A stretch of 64,000 nucleotides of DNA from Accumulibacter phosphatis. Its GTDB lineage: Bacteria; Pseudomonadota; Gammaproteobacteria; Burkholderiales; Rhodocyclaceae. The stretch covers positions 620,001-684,000 of the forward strand of contig NC_013194.1 in assembly GCF_000024165.1 (NCBI RefSeq), in the 5' to 3' direction. The position numbers and the translations under genes are program-made. This document shows positions 26,708 to 34,625 of the stretch, in pieces. The notes below the pieces were generated by a model. That model saw nothing but the letters and a program-made list of their open reading frames with translations, had not been told where the DNA came from and did not search any database. How positions within the stretch are numbered: position 1 is the stretch's first letter; each line of letters begins with the position of its first letter.

Positions 26708-26964
26708 TCCTGCACGCCACGGAAGTAACCTCGCTGTCGGGCTATCGCCTGTTCCTGCGCTTCAACAACGGCACGGCGGGAGAGGAGAGCCTGGCCAACG
26801 AGCTTGATGGCGAAGTATTCGAGCCGCTGCGAGCCCCGGCGCTGTTCGCTACGGCAAGCCAGCATCCGGTAATGCGCACGGTGGCATGGGCCAACGGCGC
26901 GGACGTTGCCCCTAAACTCCTGCTCGAACCGATGAAGACGCAGCAGGGCAACCGGGCCGCATGA
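26704..26964 (+). CDS. DUF2442 protein
   Basis: An 86-aa protein beginning MILHATEVTSLSGYRLFLRFNNG, with DGEVFEPLRAPALFATASQHPVMRTVAWANGADVAPKLL; this is the DUF2442 pattern. DUF2442 genes commonly sit beside DUF4160 toxin-antitoxin-like partners in mobile regions. Here its start overlaps the YgiT-type stop (ATGA), so the two are translationally coupled. Function unknown. Confidence 0.78.
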   Translation: MILHATEVTSLSGYRLFLRFNNGTAGEESLANELDGEVFEPLRAPALFATASQHPVMRTVAWANGADVAPKLLLEPMKTQQGNRAA

Positions 26965-26987
26965 TGACCTGACATAAGGAACGAACG

Positions 26988-27428
26988 ATGGAAACGACGC
27001 TATACCAGTCGGACTACTACACCTGGGCACGCCAGCAAGCCGACATGCTGCGTGAGGGACGCTTTGATGACCTTGACGCGGCGCACTTGATTGAGGAGCT
27101 AGAAGCAATGGGGGCAAGCGAACGGCGCGAACTGACGAACAGGTTGACGGTTTTGCTGATGCATCTGCTGAAGTGGCAATTTCAACCAGCGAGGCGCGGC
27201 GCGGCATGGTCGCTGACCATCCGCGTGCAGCGCATGGATATTTCCGATCTGCTCAACGACGAGCCGGGCCTGACGCCGGAAGTTCCGCAAGCGTTAGAGA
27301 AAGCCTATCGCAAGGCGCGGCTGCTGGCGGCGAACGAAACAGGTATGGACGAAACGACGTTCCCTAAGCAATCGCCATACTCGATAGAGCAAACGATGGC
27401 GGATGATTTTCTGCCCGAAGGCAATTGA
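26988..27428 (+). CDS. DUF29 family protein
   Basis: A 146-aa protein with the DUF29 pattern: YQSDYYTWARQQADMLREGRFDDLDAAHLIEELEAMGASERREL, then LLMHLLKWQFQP. The family is common in cyanobacteria and on mobile elements and has no assigned function. ATG at 26988 follows AAGGA. It is 23 bp after the DUF2442 gene and likely in the same transcript. Confidence 0.8.
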   Translation: METTLYQSDYYTWARQQADMLREGRFDDLDAAHLIEELEAMGASERRELTNRLTVLLMHLLKWQFQPARRGAAWSLTIRVQRMDISDLLNDEPGLTPEVPQALEKAYRKARLLAANETGMDETTFPKQSPYSIEQTMADDFLPEGN

Positions 27429-27544
27429 GAGAACCAGAGTCTTGCCGCGCCTATCTGACGGCTGATCCCCGAGAGAGAAAACCGGGAAACCTTGCCCGGC
27501 TGGCGCGGCATTCTGAACCAGGGGCAAAGCGTGAGAGGGGCGCT

Positions 27545-27664
27545 ATGAAATCTTGGTACAACAAGAACGACCGCGAGCACCTGGGCGCATATCACGCCCA
27601 TTACACGTCGTTGTTGACACCAGCCCGCGACAGGTTCTTATTCGAGCGCTGGCCGCAGGGTTGA
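27545..27664 (+). CDS. 39-aa hypothetical ORF
   Basis: Starts MKSWYNKNDREHLGAYHAHY behind AGAGGGG at a good distance and ends RFLFERWPQG. Acidic/aromatic residue use looks coding, but no family is recognised. It may be a remnant of a longer gene. Confidence 0.35.
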   Translation: MKSWYNKNDREHLGAYHAHYTSLLTPARDRFLFERWPQG

Positions 27665-28136
27665 GCCTTCTCCGGGGCGTCGATGCCAGAGACGCCAATA
27701 TTGTGCTGTTCGCGGTTGGCGTCGAGGACGGTGATGGTGTCGCCGTCGGCGTGGGTGAAGAGGGAGGAGCAGCAGAGGGAGAAGCAGATGTCACGGATAC
27801 ATGCTTCGGTCCCATCTCATCTTGAGAAGCAGCCACGAGACGCTTGTGAGCATCCATCAAGGAAGCTTTCGGTGAACACCCCGAAGACGTTCTTGCATCC
27901 GCCAAGGCCGCCGTAGAGAGCTTCGGTTGGTTGAATGAGATCCTCGTCAGCGTCAAACGAGGGGCGGAGGGCGGCAACGCCTCGCCGCGCGTCGTCAAGC
28001 GCGCTGCTGCTGGGGCTTACCTCGCTGCCGACACGGAGAACTGCTTCGGAATCCAGCACGAAAGCATGTTGCACAAGCTGCAGGAGGTCGGGATTCTTCC
28101 GCCAGATCGAAGGCCGCTCGATTGAGGCCAACCCAG
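27665..28136. other. Decayed region before tRNA-Met
   Basis: About 470 bases. One coding-like fragment is listed separately (27850-28125). The first part (27,665-27,850) reads Gly/Glu-rich in one frame and has no recognisable features. Confidence 0.4.
27850..28125 (+). pseudogene. Fragment of unrecognised small gene
   Basis: An open frame without an ATG: ...EAFGEHPEDVLASAKAAVES, then NEILVSVKRGAEGGNASPRV and ENCFGIQHESMLHKLQEVGIL. Codon use is coding-like and the protein looks natural. The only candidate start is a TTG at 27931. The 5' end seems lost. A rho-independent terminator follows 12 nt after the stop. Confidence 0.4.
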
Positions 28137-28158
28137 ACCCGGCCGCGCGCCGGGTTTT
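28137..28158 (+). terminator. Rho-independent terminator
   Basis: ACCCGGC-CGCGC-GCCGGGT followed by TTTTC: a perfect 7-bp GC-rich stem with a T-run, ending plus-strand transcription of the island genes. Confidence 0.75.
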
Positions 28159-28234
28159 TCTGTGATGCGATGGCGGCGAGGAGTGCCAAGCAACCGACTT
28201 GGCTACGGCAAATGTAACCCCGGCGTAACCCCGC

Positions 28235-28262
28235 AAAAAAGCCCCGGCTTTTGACCGAGGCT
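28235..28262 (-). terminator. Rho-independent terminator of tRNA-Met
   Basis: On the minus strand AGCCTCGG-TCAAAAG-CCGGGGCT then six T: eight base pairs including one G-U. It lies 16 nt beyond the tRNA 3' end. Confidence 0.8.
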
Positions 28263-28277
28263 AAGTACTTGTTTCCT

Positions 28278-28354
28278 TGGTGGTGATGGGTGGAATTGAA
28301 CCACCGACCTATGGGTTATGAATCCATCGCTCTAACCAACTGAGCTACATCACC
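28278..28354 (-). tRNA. tRNA-Met (anticodon CAT)
   Basis: 77 nt with encoded CCA. The acceptor stem is GGTGATG/CATCACC, the D arm has AGCTCAGTTGGTTAGAGC, the anticodon loop reads ATTCATAAC with CAT at the centre, and the T arm is GGTGGTTCAATTCCACC. The first acceptor pair is G-C, so it is an elongator Met (or, if lysidine-modified, Ile2) tRNA and not an initiator. Its 3' end is a likely attachment site for the integrase remnant at 25698. Confidence 0.93.
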
Positions 28355-28366
28355 CCTGGGGCGCCG

Positions 28367-28396
28367 ATTATAGGGCTCCCGGTCGTTTCGGGTCAA
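28367..28396 (-). promoter_or_regulatory. tRNA-Met promoter
   Basis: Read on the minus strand: TTGACC (28396-28391), 18 bp, then a perfect TATAAT (28372-28367), 12 nt before the mature 5' end of the tRNA. Confidence 0.75.
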
Positions 28397-28495
28397 GCTG
28401 GAGTCCGGGCCTTCGTTTGATCGAGACCGCCGGCGCGCGGCGCATGCCGCGGGCAAGGGGCGCCGACGGGGATTCCAGCGGCAGCCACAGGCAAC

Positions 28496-29950
28496 TCACA
28501 TCAGCACGATGTCGTATTGCTCCTGCGAGTAGCTCGGTTCGGCCTGCAGGGAGATCGGCTTGCCGATGAAGTCGGAGAGCATCGCCAGGCCCTGCGATTC
28601 CTCGTCGAGGAAGCGGTCGATGACTGCCTGGCTGCCGAGCACGCGATACTCACGGGCATCGAACTGGCGTGCTTCGCGCAGCAACTCGCGCAGGATCTCG
28701 TAGCACACGGTGCGTGCCGTGCGCACCTCGCCGCGGCCACCGCAGGTCGGGCATTCCTCGCAGAGGACGTGCGCCAGCGATTCGCGCGTCCGTTTGCGCG
28801 TCATCTCGACCAGACCGAGGGCCGTGAAACCATTGACGGTCAGGCGCGTATGGTCGCGTGCCAGCGCCTTGTTGAACTCGCTGAGCACTGCCATCCGGTG
28901 CTCCTCGTTCTCCATGTCGATGAAGTCGATGATGATGATGCCGCCGAGGTTGCGCAGGCGCAGCTGGCGGGCGATCGTCTGTGCGGCCTCGAGGTTGGTC
29001 TTGAAGATCGTGTCGTCGAAGTTGCGGACGCCGACAAAGCCGCCGGTATTGACGTCGATCGTCGTCATTGCCTCGGTCTGATCGATGATCAGGTAGCCGC
29101 CGGACTTGAGGTCGACACGCCGGGCGAGGGCTTTCTGGATCTCGTCCTCGACGCCGTGCAGGTCGAAGAGAGGCCGTTCGCCGATGTAGTGTTCGAGCAG
29201 AGGCGCCACCGTCGGCGTGTACTCGCCGGCAAAGGCCGTCAGCTTCTGGAAGTTCTCGCGCGAGTCGATGACGATGCGGGCGGTCTCCGGGTTGACGAAG
29301 TCGCGCAGCACGCGCTGCGCCAGAGAGAGCTCCTGATAGAGCAGGGAGGGCGGTGCGGCAGTCGTCGACTGCGCCTGGATATCGCGCCAGATCTTGCGCA
29401 GGAACTCGATGTCCTTGGCCAGTTCGGCTTCTGTCGCATTCTCTGCCATCGTGCGCACGATGAAGCCGCCTTTTTCGTCGCTGGGTACCAGGCGGTGCAG
29501 CTTTTCGCGCAGCGCCTCGCGCTCGGATTCCCGCTCGATGCGCTGCGAGATGCCGATGTGATTGTCCTGCGGCAGGTAGACGAGCATGCGCCCGGCGATC
29601 GACACCTGGGTTGACAGCCGCGCGCCCTTGCTGCCCATGGGATCCTTGATCACCTGCACGAGAATGCTCTGTCCCTCGAAAAGCAGGCGCTCGATCGGCC
29701 GCAGGGGTTCGTCGTTCGAGCGTGGTTCACGGATGTCCGCCACGTGCAGGAAGGCGGTACGGTCGAGGCCGATGTCGATGAAGGCCGACTGCATTCCCGG
29801 CAGGATGCGGACGATGCGCCCGACGTAGACATTGCCGACGAAGCCTCGACTGGCGCTGCGTTCGATATGCAGTTCCTGCACGACGCCCTGGTGCGTGACG
29901 GCGACGCGCGTTTCCTGCGGCGTAAAGTTGATCAGGATCTCTTCGGACAT
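28496..29950 (-). CDS. rng: Ribonuclease G
   Basis: Endoribonuclease of the RNase E/G family, maturing 16S rRNA 5' ends and degrading mRNA. The 484-aa protein starts MSEEILINFTPQETRVA; the S1 domain runs ~35-120 (VGNVYVGRIVRILPGMQSAFIDIGLDRTAFLHVADI). The catalytic DNase-I-like region includes TIDVNTGGFVG and IIIDFIDME (metal Asp residues), and the zinc link is CEECPTCGGRG. It has the length of RNase G, with no RNase E scaffold tail. It is divergent from the trhP-like gene. Confidence 0.95.
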   Translation of the reverse strand: MSEEILINFTPQETRVAVTHQGVVQELHIERSASRGFVGNVYVGRIVRILPGMQSAFIDIGLDRTAFLHVADIREPRSNDEPLRPIERLLFEGQSILVQVIKDPMGSKGARLSTQVSIAGRMLVYLPQDNHIGISQRIERESEREALREKLHRLVPSDEKGGFIVRTMAENATEAELAKDIEFLRKIWRDIQAQSTTAAPPSLLYQELSLAQRVLRDFVNPETARIVIDSRENFQKLTAFAGEYTPTVAPLLEHYIGERPLFDLHGVEDEIQKALARRVDLKSGGYLIIDQTEAMTTIDVNTGGFVGVRNFDDTIFKTNLEAAQTIARQLRLRNLGGIIIIDFIDMENEEHRMAVLSEFNKALARDHTRLTVNGFTALGLVEMTRKRTRESLAHVLCEECPTCGGRGEVRTARTVCYEILRELLREARQFDAREYRVLGSQAVIDRFLDEESQGLAMLSDFIGKPISLQAEPSYSQEQYDIVLM

Positions 29951-29967
29951 GGTGGGGCGATCTGGAG

Positions 29968-30003
29968 AATGGGGTTGGGAATGGGGTTGGAAATGGGGTT
30001 AAA
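29968..30003. repeat. Three tandem 12-bp G-rich units
   Basis: AATGGGGTTGGG, AATGGGGTTGGA, AATGGGGTTAAA in tandem on the plus strand in the divergent rng/trhP intergenic region. The G-runs (4, 3, 4, 2, 4) could allow a G-quadruplex. Confidence 0.75.
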
Positions 30004-30046
30004 ATCCAGGGTTGCCACATTCTACCCTGTCAGGCGCTTTCCCCGG

Positions 30047-31360
30047 ATGCCTCAAACCGTCGCGCTGGTCCCTCCCGAGTTGCTGGCGCCCGCCGGTTCG
30101 CTGGCCATGTTGCGAACGGCCCTCGCCTTCGGTGCCGACGCGGTCTATGCCGGGCAGCCGCGTTACAGCCTGCGCGTACGCAACAACGACTTCGGCAACC
30201 TGCAGGCGCTGGCCAGCGCCATCAACGAGGCGCACGGCGCCGGCAGGAAGCTCTACGTGGTCAGCAACGTCCTGCCCCACAACAGCAAGGTTCGCAGCTA
30301 TCTGGACGACATGGCGCCGGTGGTGGCGCTCGCCCCGGACGCGTTGATCATGGCCGACCCCGGGCTGATCGACCTGGTTCGCGAGACGTGGCCGGAACTG
30401 CCCGTCCACCTTTCCGTCCAGGCCAACACCGTCAACTTCGCGGGCGTGCGTTTCTGGCGCAAGCTGGGCATTCGGCGGATCATCCTGTCGCGCGAACTGT
30501 CGCTCGACGAGGTCGCCGAAATCCGCCAGGAGTGCCCGGACATCGAACTCGAGGTCTTCGTGCACGGCGCGCTGTGCATCGCTTACTCGGGGCGCTGCCT
30601 GCTCTCCGGCTACTTCAACCACCGCGATCCGAACCAGGGCACCTGCACCAACTCGTGTCGCTGGGACTACAAGCTGACGGCCGGCGTGGCGGACGCGACG
30701 GGTGACGTGGGCGCTTGCCGATCGCCGGCAGCGGGCGCCGCCGACGGTACTTGGTTACTCGAGGAAAAGGAACGCCCGGGCGAATTGATGCCCATCGATG
30801 AGGATGAACACGGCACCTACATCATGAACTCGAAGGATCTGCGCGCCGTTGAACATGTCCGGCGCCTGACCGAGATCGGCGTCGATTCACTGAAGATCGA
30901 GGGGCGTACCAAGTCGCCCTACTACGTGGCGCGCACGGTTCAGGTCTATCGGCGGGCCATCGATGACGCGGCCGCCGGGCGTCCCTTCGATCCCAGTCTG
31001 CTTGGCGAACTCGAAGGCCTGGCCAATCGCGGCTACACCGACGGCTTCTACCAGCGGCACCACGAGCACGAAAGGCAGAACTACCTGCGCGGCCATTCGC
31101 AATCGGGGCGCAGCCTCTACGTCGGCGATGTGCTCGACTGGGATGCCGAGCGCCTGCTCGCTCTGATCGACGTCAAGAACCGTTTTTCGGTCGGCGATCG
31201 GCTGGAGATCATTCATCCCACGGGTAACCGCGAATTGTCCGTCGAGCGGATACAGAGTCTGCTCGGGGCCGACATTCGTGTCGCTCCCGGCAACGGCCAT
31301 CGGGTATGGATTCCGCTGCCGGCCGGGTTGCCGGGGGCCATGCTGGCACGCTTCCTCTGA
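30047..31360 (+). CDS. trhP: U32-family peptidase, TrhP (YegQ)-type tRNA hydroxylation protein
   Basis: Member of the U32 peptidase family that, in E. coli, is needed for prephenate-dependent 5-hydroxyuridine formation at U34 of tRNAs. The 437-aa protein starts near MPQTVALVPPELLAPAGSLAMLRTALAFGADAVYAG. The U32 signature is seen in ELEVFVHGALCIAYSGRCLLSGYFNHRDPNQGTCTNSCRWDY, with the cysteines thought to bind an Fe-S cluster. An acidic insert (ELMPIDEDEHGTYIMNSKDLR) follows. ATG at 30047 is used; the frame is open further into the rng promoter region but without homology. Confidence 0.88.
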   Translation: MPQTVALVPPELLAPAGSLAMLRTALAFGADAVYAGQPRYSLRVRNNDFGNLQALASAINEAHGAGRKLYVVSNVLPHNSKVRSYLDDMAPVVALAPDALIMADPGLIDLVRETWPELPVHLSVQANTVNFAGVRFWRKLGIRRIILSRELSLDEVAEIRQECPDIELEVFVHGALCIAYSGRCLLSGYFNHRDPNQGTCTNSCRWDYKLTAGVADATGDVGACRSPAAGAADGTWLLEEKERPGELMPIDEDEHGTYIMNSKDLRAVEHVRRLTEIGVDSLKIEGRTKSPYYVARTVQVYRRAIDDAAAGRPFDPSLLGELEGLANRGYTDGFYQRHHEHERQNYLRGHSQSGRSLYVGDVLDWDAERLLALIDVKNRFSVGDRLEIIHPTGNRELSVERIQSLLGADIRVAPGNGHRVWIPLPAGLPGAMLARFL

Positions 31361-31375
31361 TCCGGCCGCGCCAGG

Positions 31376-32467
31376 ATGAGCCGCCCGCACCTTTTCGTTG
31401 ATATCTCGGCGCATGGTTTCGGCCATCTCGCGCAGGTGGCGCCAGTCCTCAACGCTTTGACCGAACGCCTGCCGGCACTGCGTCTGACGATCCGCAGCGG
31501 GCTGCCGACCGCCAAGCTGCAGACGCGCATCGCGGCAGCCTTCACGCACCTGATCGGCAGCAGCGATTTCGGCTATGTCATGCATGATGCCGTCAGCCTC
31601 GACCTGCCGGCGACGGCGCTGGCCTATCGCCGGCAGCACGCCGACTGGCCGGCCCAGGTCGAGCGCGACGCGCGTGTGATCGCCGGCCTGCGGCCCGATC
31701 TGGTGTTCAGCGATGTCGCCTATCTGCCGCTGGCGGCTGCCGCACTGGTGGGCATCCCGTCGGTGGCGATGTGCTCGCTCAACTGGGCCGATCTGTTCGC
31801 CCATTTCTTTGCCGGCGAGAGCTGGGCGGCCGAGATTCACGGGCAGATGCTGGCCGCCTACCACAGCGTCGAAAGCTTCCTGCGCCTGACACCCGGCATG
31901 GGGATGCCTGAGCTGCGACGATTGCGCAGCATCGCCCCGGTGGCTGCACTCGGCAACGATTGTCGTGAGGCCTTGCGTCGGCAAGTGGGCTGTGCCACCG
32001 GCGAGCGACTGGTTCTGATCGCATTCGGTGGCGTCAGCAAGGCGCTGCCGATTGCCGACTGGCCACCCCTTGCCGGCGTGCGCTGGCTGATCCCGCAGGA
32101 CTGGCAGCTCGAGCACCCGTCGGTCGTCAGCTTCGAAGGGCTTGGTCGGCCCTTTACCGATCTGCTGGCTTCAGTTGACGCGGTGATCACCAAGCCCGGC
32201 TACGGCACCTTCGCCGAGGCCGCCTGTAATGGCACGCCGGTTCTTTATCTGCGGCGGTCCGACTGGCCGGAACAGGATGCGCTGCTCGACTGGCTGAATG
32301 GCCATGCGCGATGTCGGGAGGTCAGCGAGGCCGACCTGCTCGACGGGTGCCTGCACGCCGCGCTGGAGGCCCTGTGGCGGCAGCCGGCTCGGCCGGTGCC
32401 CCGGCCGTCTGGCGCCGAGGAAGCCGCGGCCGCCCTGTTACCCTGGTTGGCGGGCCGCGGCGCTTAG
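31376..32467 (+). CDS. MurG-like glycosyltransferase (GT-B)
   Basis: A 363-aa protein with the MurG/GT28 layout. An N-terminal Rossmann domain starts HLFVDISAHGFGHLAQVAPVLNAL; the C-terminal domain has LVLIAFGGVSK and VDAVITKPGYGTFAEAACNGTPVLYLRR, the typical sugar-nucleotide-binding end. Related proteins are annotated only as hypothetical glycosyltransferases; donor and acceptor are unknown. ATG at 31376, 15 bp after the trhP-like stop, so cotranscription is likely. Its 3' end overlaps the convergent ribE by 4 bp. Confidence 0.75.
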   Translation: MSRPHLFVDISAHGFGHLAQVAPVLNALTERLPALRLTIRSGLPTAKLQTRIAAAFTHLIGSSDFGYVMHDAVSLDLPATALAYRRQHADWPAQVERDARVIAGLRPDLVFSDVAYLPLAAAALVGIPSVAMCSLNWADLFAHFFAGESWAAEIHGQMLAAYHSVESFLRLTPGMGMPELRRLRSIAPVAALGNDCREALRRQVGCATGERLVLIAFGGVSKALPIADWPPLAGVRWLIPQDWQLEHPSVVSFEGLGRPFTDLLASVDAVITKPGYGTFAEAACNGTPVLYLRRSDWPEQDALLDWLNGHARCREVSEADLLDGCLHAALEALWRQPARPVPRPSGAEEAAAALLPWLAGRGA

Positions 32468-33096
32468 CTGCTTGCGGCCGTGCTGCCGACGGGCTCGCCG
32501 CTCGGCGCGCCGAGCATGCGCTCGACGTAGCGGGCAATCAGGTCGATCTCCAGGTTGACGCGGCTGCCCGGTTGCAGCCGTCCGAGTGTCGTCGCGTCGA
32601 GCGTATGGGGAATCAGGTTGATGCTGAAGGCGGCGCCGTCGACCGAGTTGGTGGTCAGGCTGACGCCATCGACGGTGATCGAGCCCTTGCGCGCGATATA
32701 CCTGGCGAGCGCTGCCGGCGCGCGGATTTCGAGCAGACGATTGTCGCCGACCGGATCGAAACGCAGTACCTCGCCGACACCGTCGACGTGTCCGGAGACG
32801 AGGTGGCCGCCGAGGCGATCGGCCAGACGCAGCGCCTTCTCGAGGTTGACCGGTCCGGGCGTCGCCAGACCCACGGTGCAGGCCAGCGATTCGGGCGAGA
32901 CATCAACGCAGAAACTGTTGTCGCGCCGATCAACGACGGTCAGGCAGACGCCGTTGCAGGCGATCGAATCGCCCAGGTTGACGTCGTCGAGTGCGAGTCT
33001 GCCGGCGTCGATGGTCAGGCGGACGGTGCCCGCGCCGTCGTCGCGGGCGGTGATGCAGGTGATCTGGCCAAGAGCGGCGATGATTCCCGAGAACAT
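32464..33096 (-). CDS. ribE: Riboflavin synthase alpha chain
   Basis: Converts two 6,7-dimethyl-8-ribityllumazines to riboflavin and the pyrimidinedione. The 210-aa protein begins MFSGIIAALGQI and consists of two lumazine-binding repeats; repeat 1 has GDSIACNGVCLTV, repeat 2 has GSITVDGVSLT, and the inter-repeat sequence is GGHLVSGHVDG. The frame continues upstream as a shadow of the next gene; the ATG at 33096 matches the family start. No FMN riboswitch is apparent in the 60-bp gap upstream. Confidence 0.95.
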   Translation of the reverse strand: MFSGIIAALGQITCITARDDGAGTVRLTIDAGRLALDDVNLGDSIACNGVCLTVVDRRDNSFCVDVSPESLACTVGLATPGPVNLEKALRLADRLGGHLVSGHVDGVGEVLRFDPVGDNRLLEIRAPAALARYIARKGSITVDGVSLTTNSVDGAAFSINLIPHTLDATTLGRLQPGSRVNLEIDLIARYVERMLGAPSGEPVGSTAASS

Positions 33097-33155
33097 GGTG
33101 ACAGCCTCGTGCAAGGGGTTGAGGGGCGGCTTTCGGTGTGCGGTGGCCGACGGCG

Positions 33156-34274
33156 TCAGGCCGGTGTCTGGCGATCGGCAGCGCCATCGCCGACTTTCGG
33201 CGCGACGCTGTCGATCTCGTGGGGAACCTCGTTGATCCACGCCTCGAGCAGGGTATAGCCGACCGCCAGGATGACCGGGCCGACGAAGAGGCCGACCAGC
33301 CCGAAGGCGAGCATGCCGCCGATGACGCCGGCGAGAATCAGCAGCAGGGGCAGGTCGGCTCCCTGCTTGATCAGGACCGGCCGCAGGAAGTTGTCCATGG
33401 TGCCGACGAAGATGGCCCAGATCAGCAAGAAGGTTCCCCAGCCGGTGTGGTCGCCCCAGTACAACCAGACGACCGCCGGGACCAGCACCAGCCCCGGTCC
33501 GAGCTGGGCGATGCAGAACATGAACATCACTGCCGTGAGGACCGGGGCGAAGGGCACGCCGGCGATGGCCAGACCAATGCCGCCGAGAATCGACTGGACG
33601 AGCGCCGTCACGCCGACGCCGAGCGCCACGGCGCGTGCCGCCTGGCCGGCCAGGATGACGGCACCTTCGCCGCGTTCGCCGCTCAGCCGATAGCCGAAAC
33701 GCCGCACGCCGGCAGCCGCCTTCTCGCCCGAGGCATAGAGGACGGCACAGAGGGCGACGGTGAGCAGGAACTGTACGAAGACCAGCCCGAAGCTGCCGAT
33801 CTCGCTGACGAACCAGCGCGTCAGATTGGCGGCATAGGGCGCCACCTTGGCGGCAAGCTCGGTGCCGCCCGTGGTGGCGGTCTGCTGCCAAATCTGTTCG
33901 AGCCGCCAGCCGACGAAGGGCACGTCGGCAACCCAGGCGGGTGGCGACTGTACATGCAGGCTGCTCAGTGACTTGGCCCATTCGGTAATCTCGTCGGCGT
34001 TGCCGACGATGGTGGCGATGGCCACCGACAGCGGCACCACCAGTATCAGCAGCACCAGGAAGGTCATCAGGATCACTGCCGGCCAGCGGCGGTTGCCGAA
34101 GCGTCGCTGCGCCCGCAGCATCAACGGCCAGGTGGCGACGACGACCATCGTTGCCCAGATCAAGGCCGGCAGGAAGGGGCGCAGGATCCACAGCGACGCG
34201 GCGATCAGCACGCAGAGGAAAAGCACCGCCAGGGTCGGGCGGGCCATCTCGAAGGGTTTTTCCACGGGGTTCAT
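33156..34274 (-). CDS. AI-2E family transporter (YdiK-like permease)
   Basis: A 372-aa membrane protein with about eight helices and the family motifs: LWILRPFLPALIWATMVVVATWPL at the N-terminus, then GIGLAIAGVPFAPVLTAVMFMFCIAQLGPGLVLVPAVVWLY and FVGTMDNFLRPVLIKQGADLPLLLILAGVIGGMLAFGLVGLFVGPVILAV at the end. Members export autoinducer-2 or ions, or are uncharacterised like YdiK. ATG at 34274. It lies 59 bp upstream of ribE on the same strand. Confidence 0.88.
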   Translation of the reverse strand: MNPVEKPFEMARPTLAVLFLCVLIAASLWILRPFLPALIWATMVVVATWPLMLRAQRRFGNRRWPAVILMTFLVLLILVVPLSVAIATIVGNADEITEWAKSLSSLHVQSPPAWVADVPFVGWRLEQIWQQTATTGGTELAAKVAPYAANLTRWFVSEIGSFGLVFVQFLLTVALCAVLYASGEKAAAGVRRFGYRLSGERGEGAVILAGQAARAVALGVGVTALVQSILGGIGLAIAGVPFAPVLTAVMFMFCIAQLGPGLVLVPAVVWLYWGDHTGWGTFLLIWAIFVGTMDNFLRPVLIKQGADLPLLLILAGVIGGMLAFGLVGLFVGPVILAVGYTLLEAWINEVPHEIDSVAPKVGDGAADRQTPA

Positions 34275-34625
34275 GGTCCGGTCATCCAGTTTCGCTGTGC
34301 CGCTGGCCGATGCACGCGGTGGGCGTCTTTCGCCGTCGACCGGACGTGCTGGCCAGCAGGTGGAGCGAGTGAAGCAGGTGGCGTACGGATGGCATGGTAG
34401 CCTAATTCGACTCCCTGATGTCTGTTCCCTGGCGCGCGTCGATCAGCCGAGCGGCAGCTCCCACCCAGCCCCGGCGCCCGGTGCGACGCATGCCAGACAG
34501 TCACCGGCGGGCGGGGCTTTTCGGAATAGAATGCCGCGCATGCGTTTGCCAACCATCATCCGGTCGGGGGTCGCCGGCAGCCGCCGGCCTGTGCACCGGC
34601 TGTCCACCCGGGAGCGCGCCTGGCG
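34275..34625. other. Intergenic region, no gene supported
   Basis: About 350 bases between the divergent permease and spermidine-synthase-like genes. TAGAAT at 34527-34532 could be a -10 element for the downstream gene, but no matching -35 is seen. Nothing else is recognised. Confidence 0.4.

Noticed and set aside
27553..27825. Possible coding region rich in Gly/Glu on the plus strand
   Set aside because: Low-complexity, no ribosome site and no recognisable family; treated as decayed sequence.
25597..28290. Match of GGTGGTGAT in the 22-bp palindrome to the tRNA-Met 3' end as an att repeat
   Set aside because: Only 9 bases are shared and the flanking T-arm sequence does not match, so it is most likely chance.
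33097..33155. FMN riboswitch before ribE
   Set aside because: The 60-bp gap to the upstream gene is too short, and no RFN-type conserved segments are visible.
33097..34191. Extension of riboflavin synthase to a 575-aa fusion
   Set aside because: The upstream part lies over the AI-2E permease in another frame; riboflavin synthase starts at 33096.
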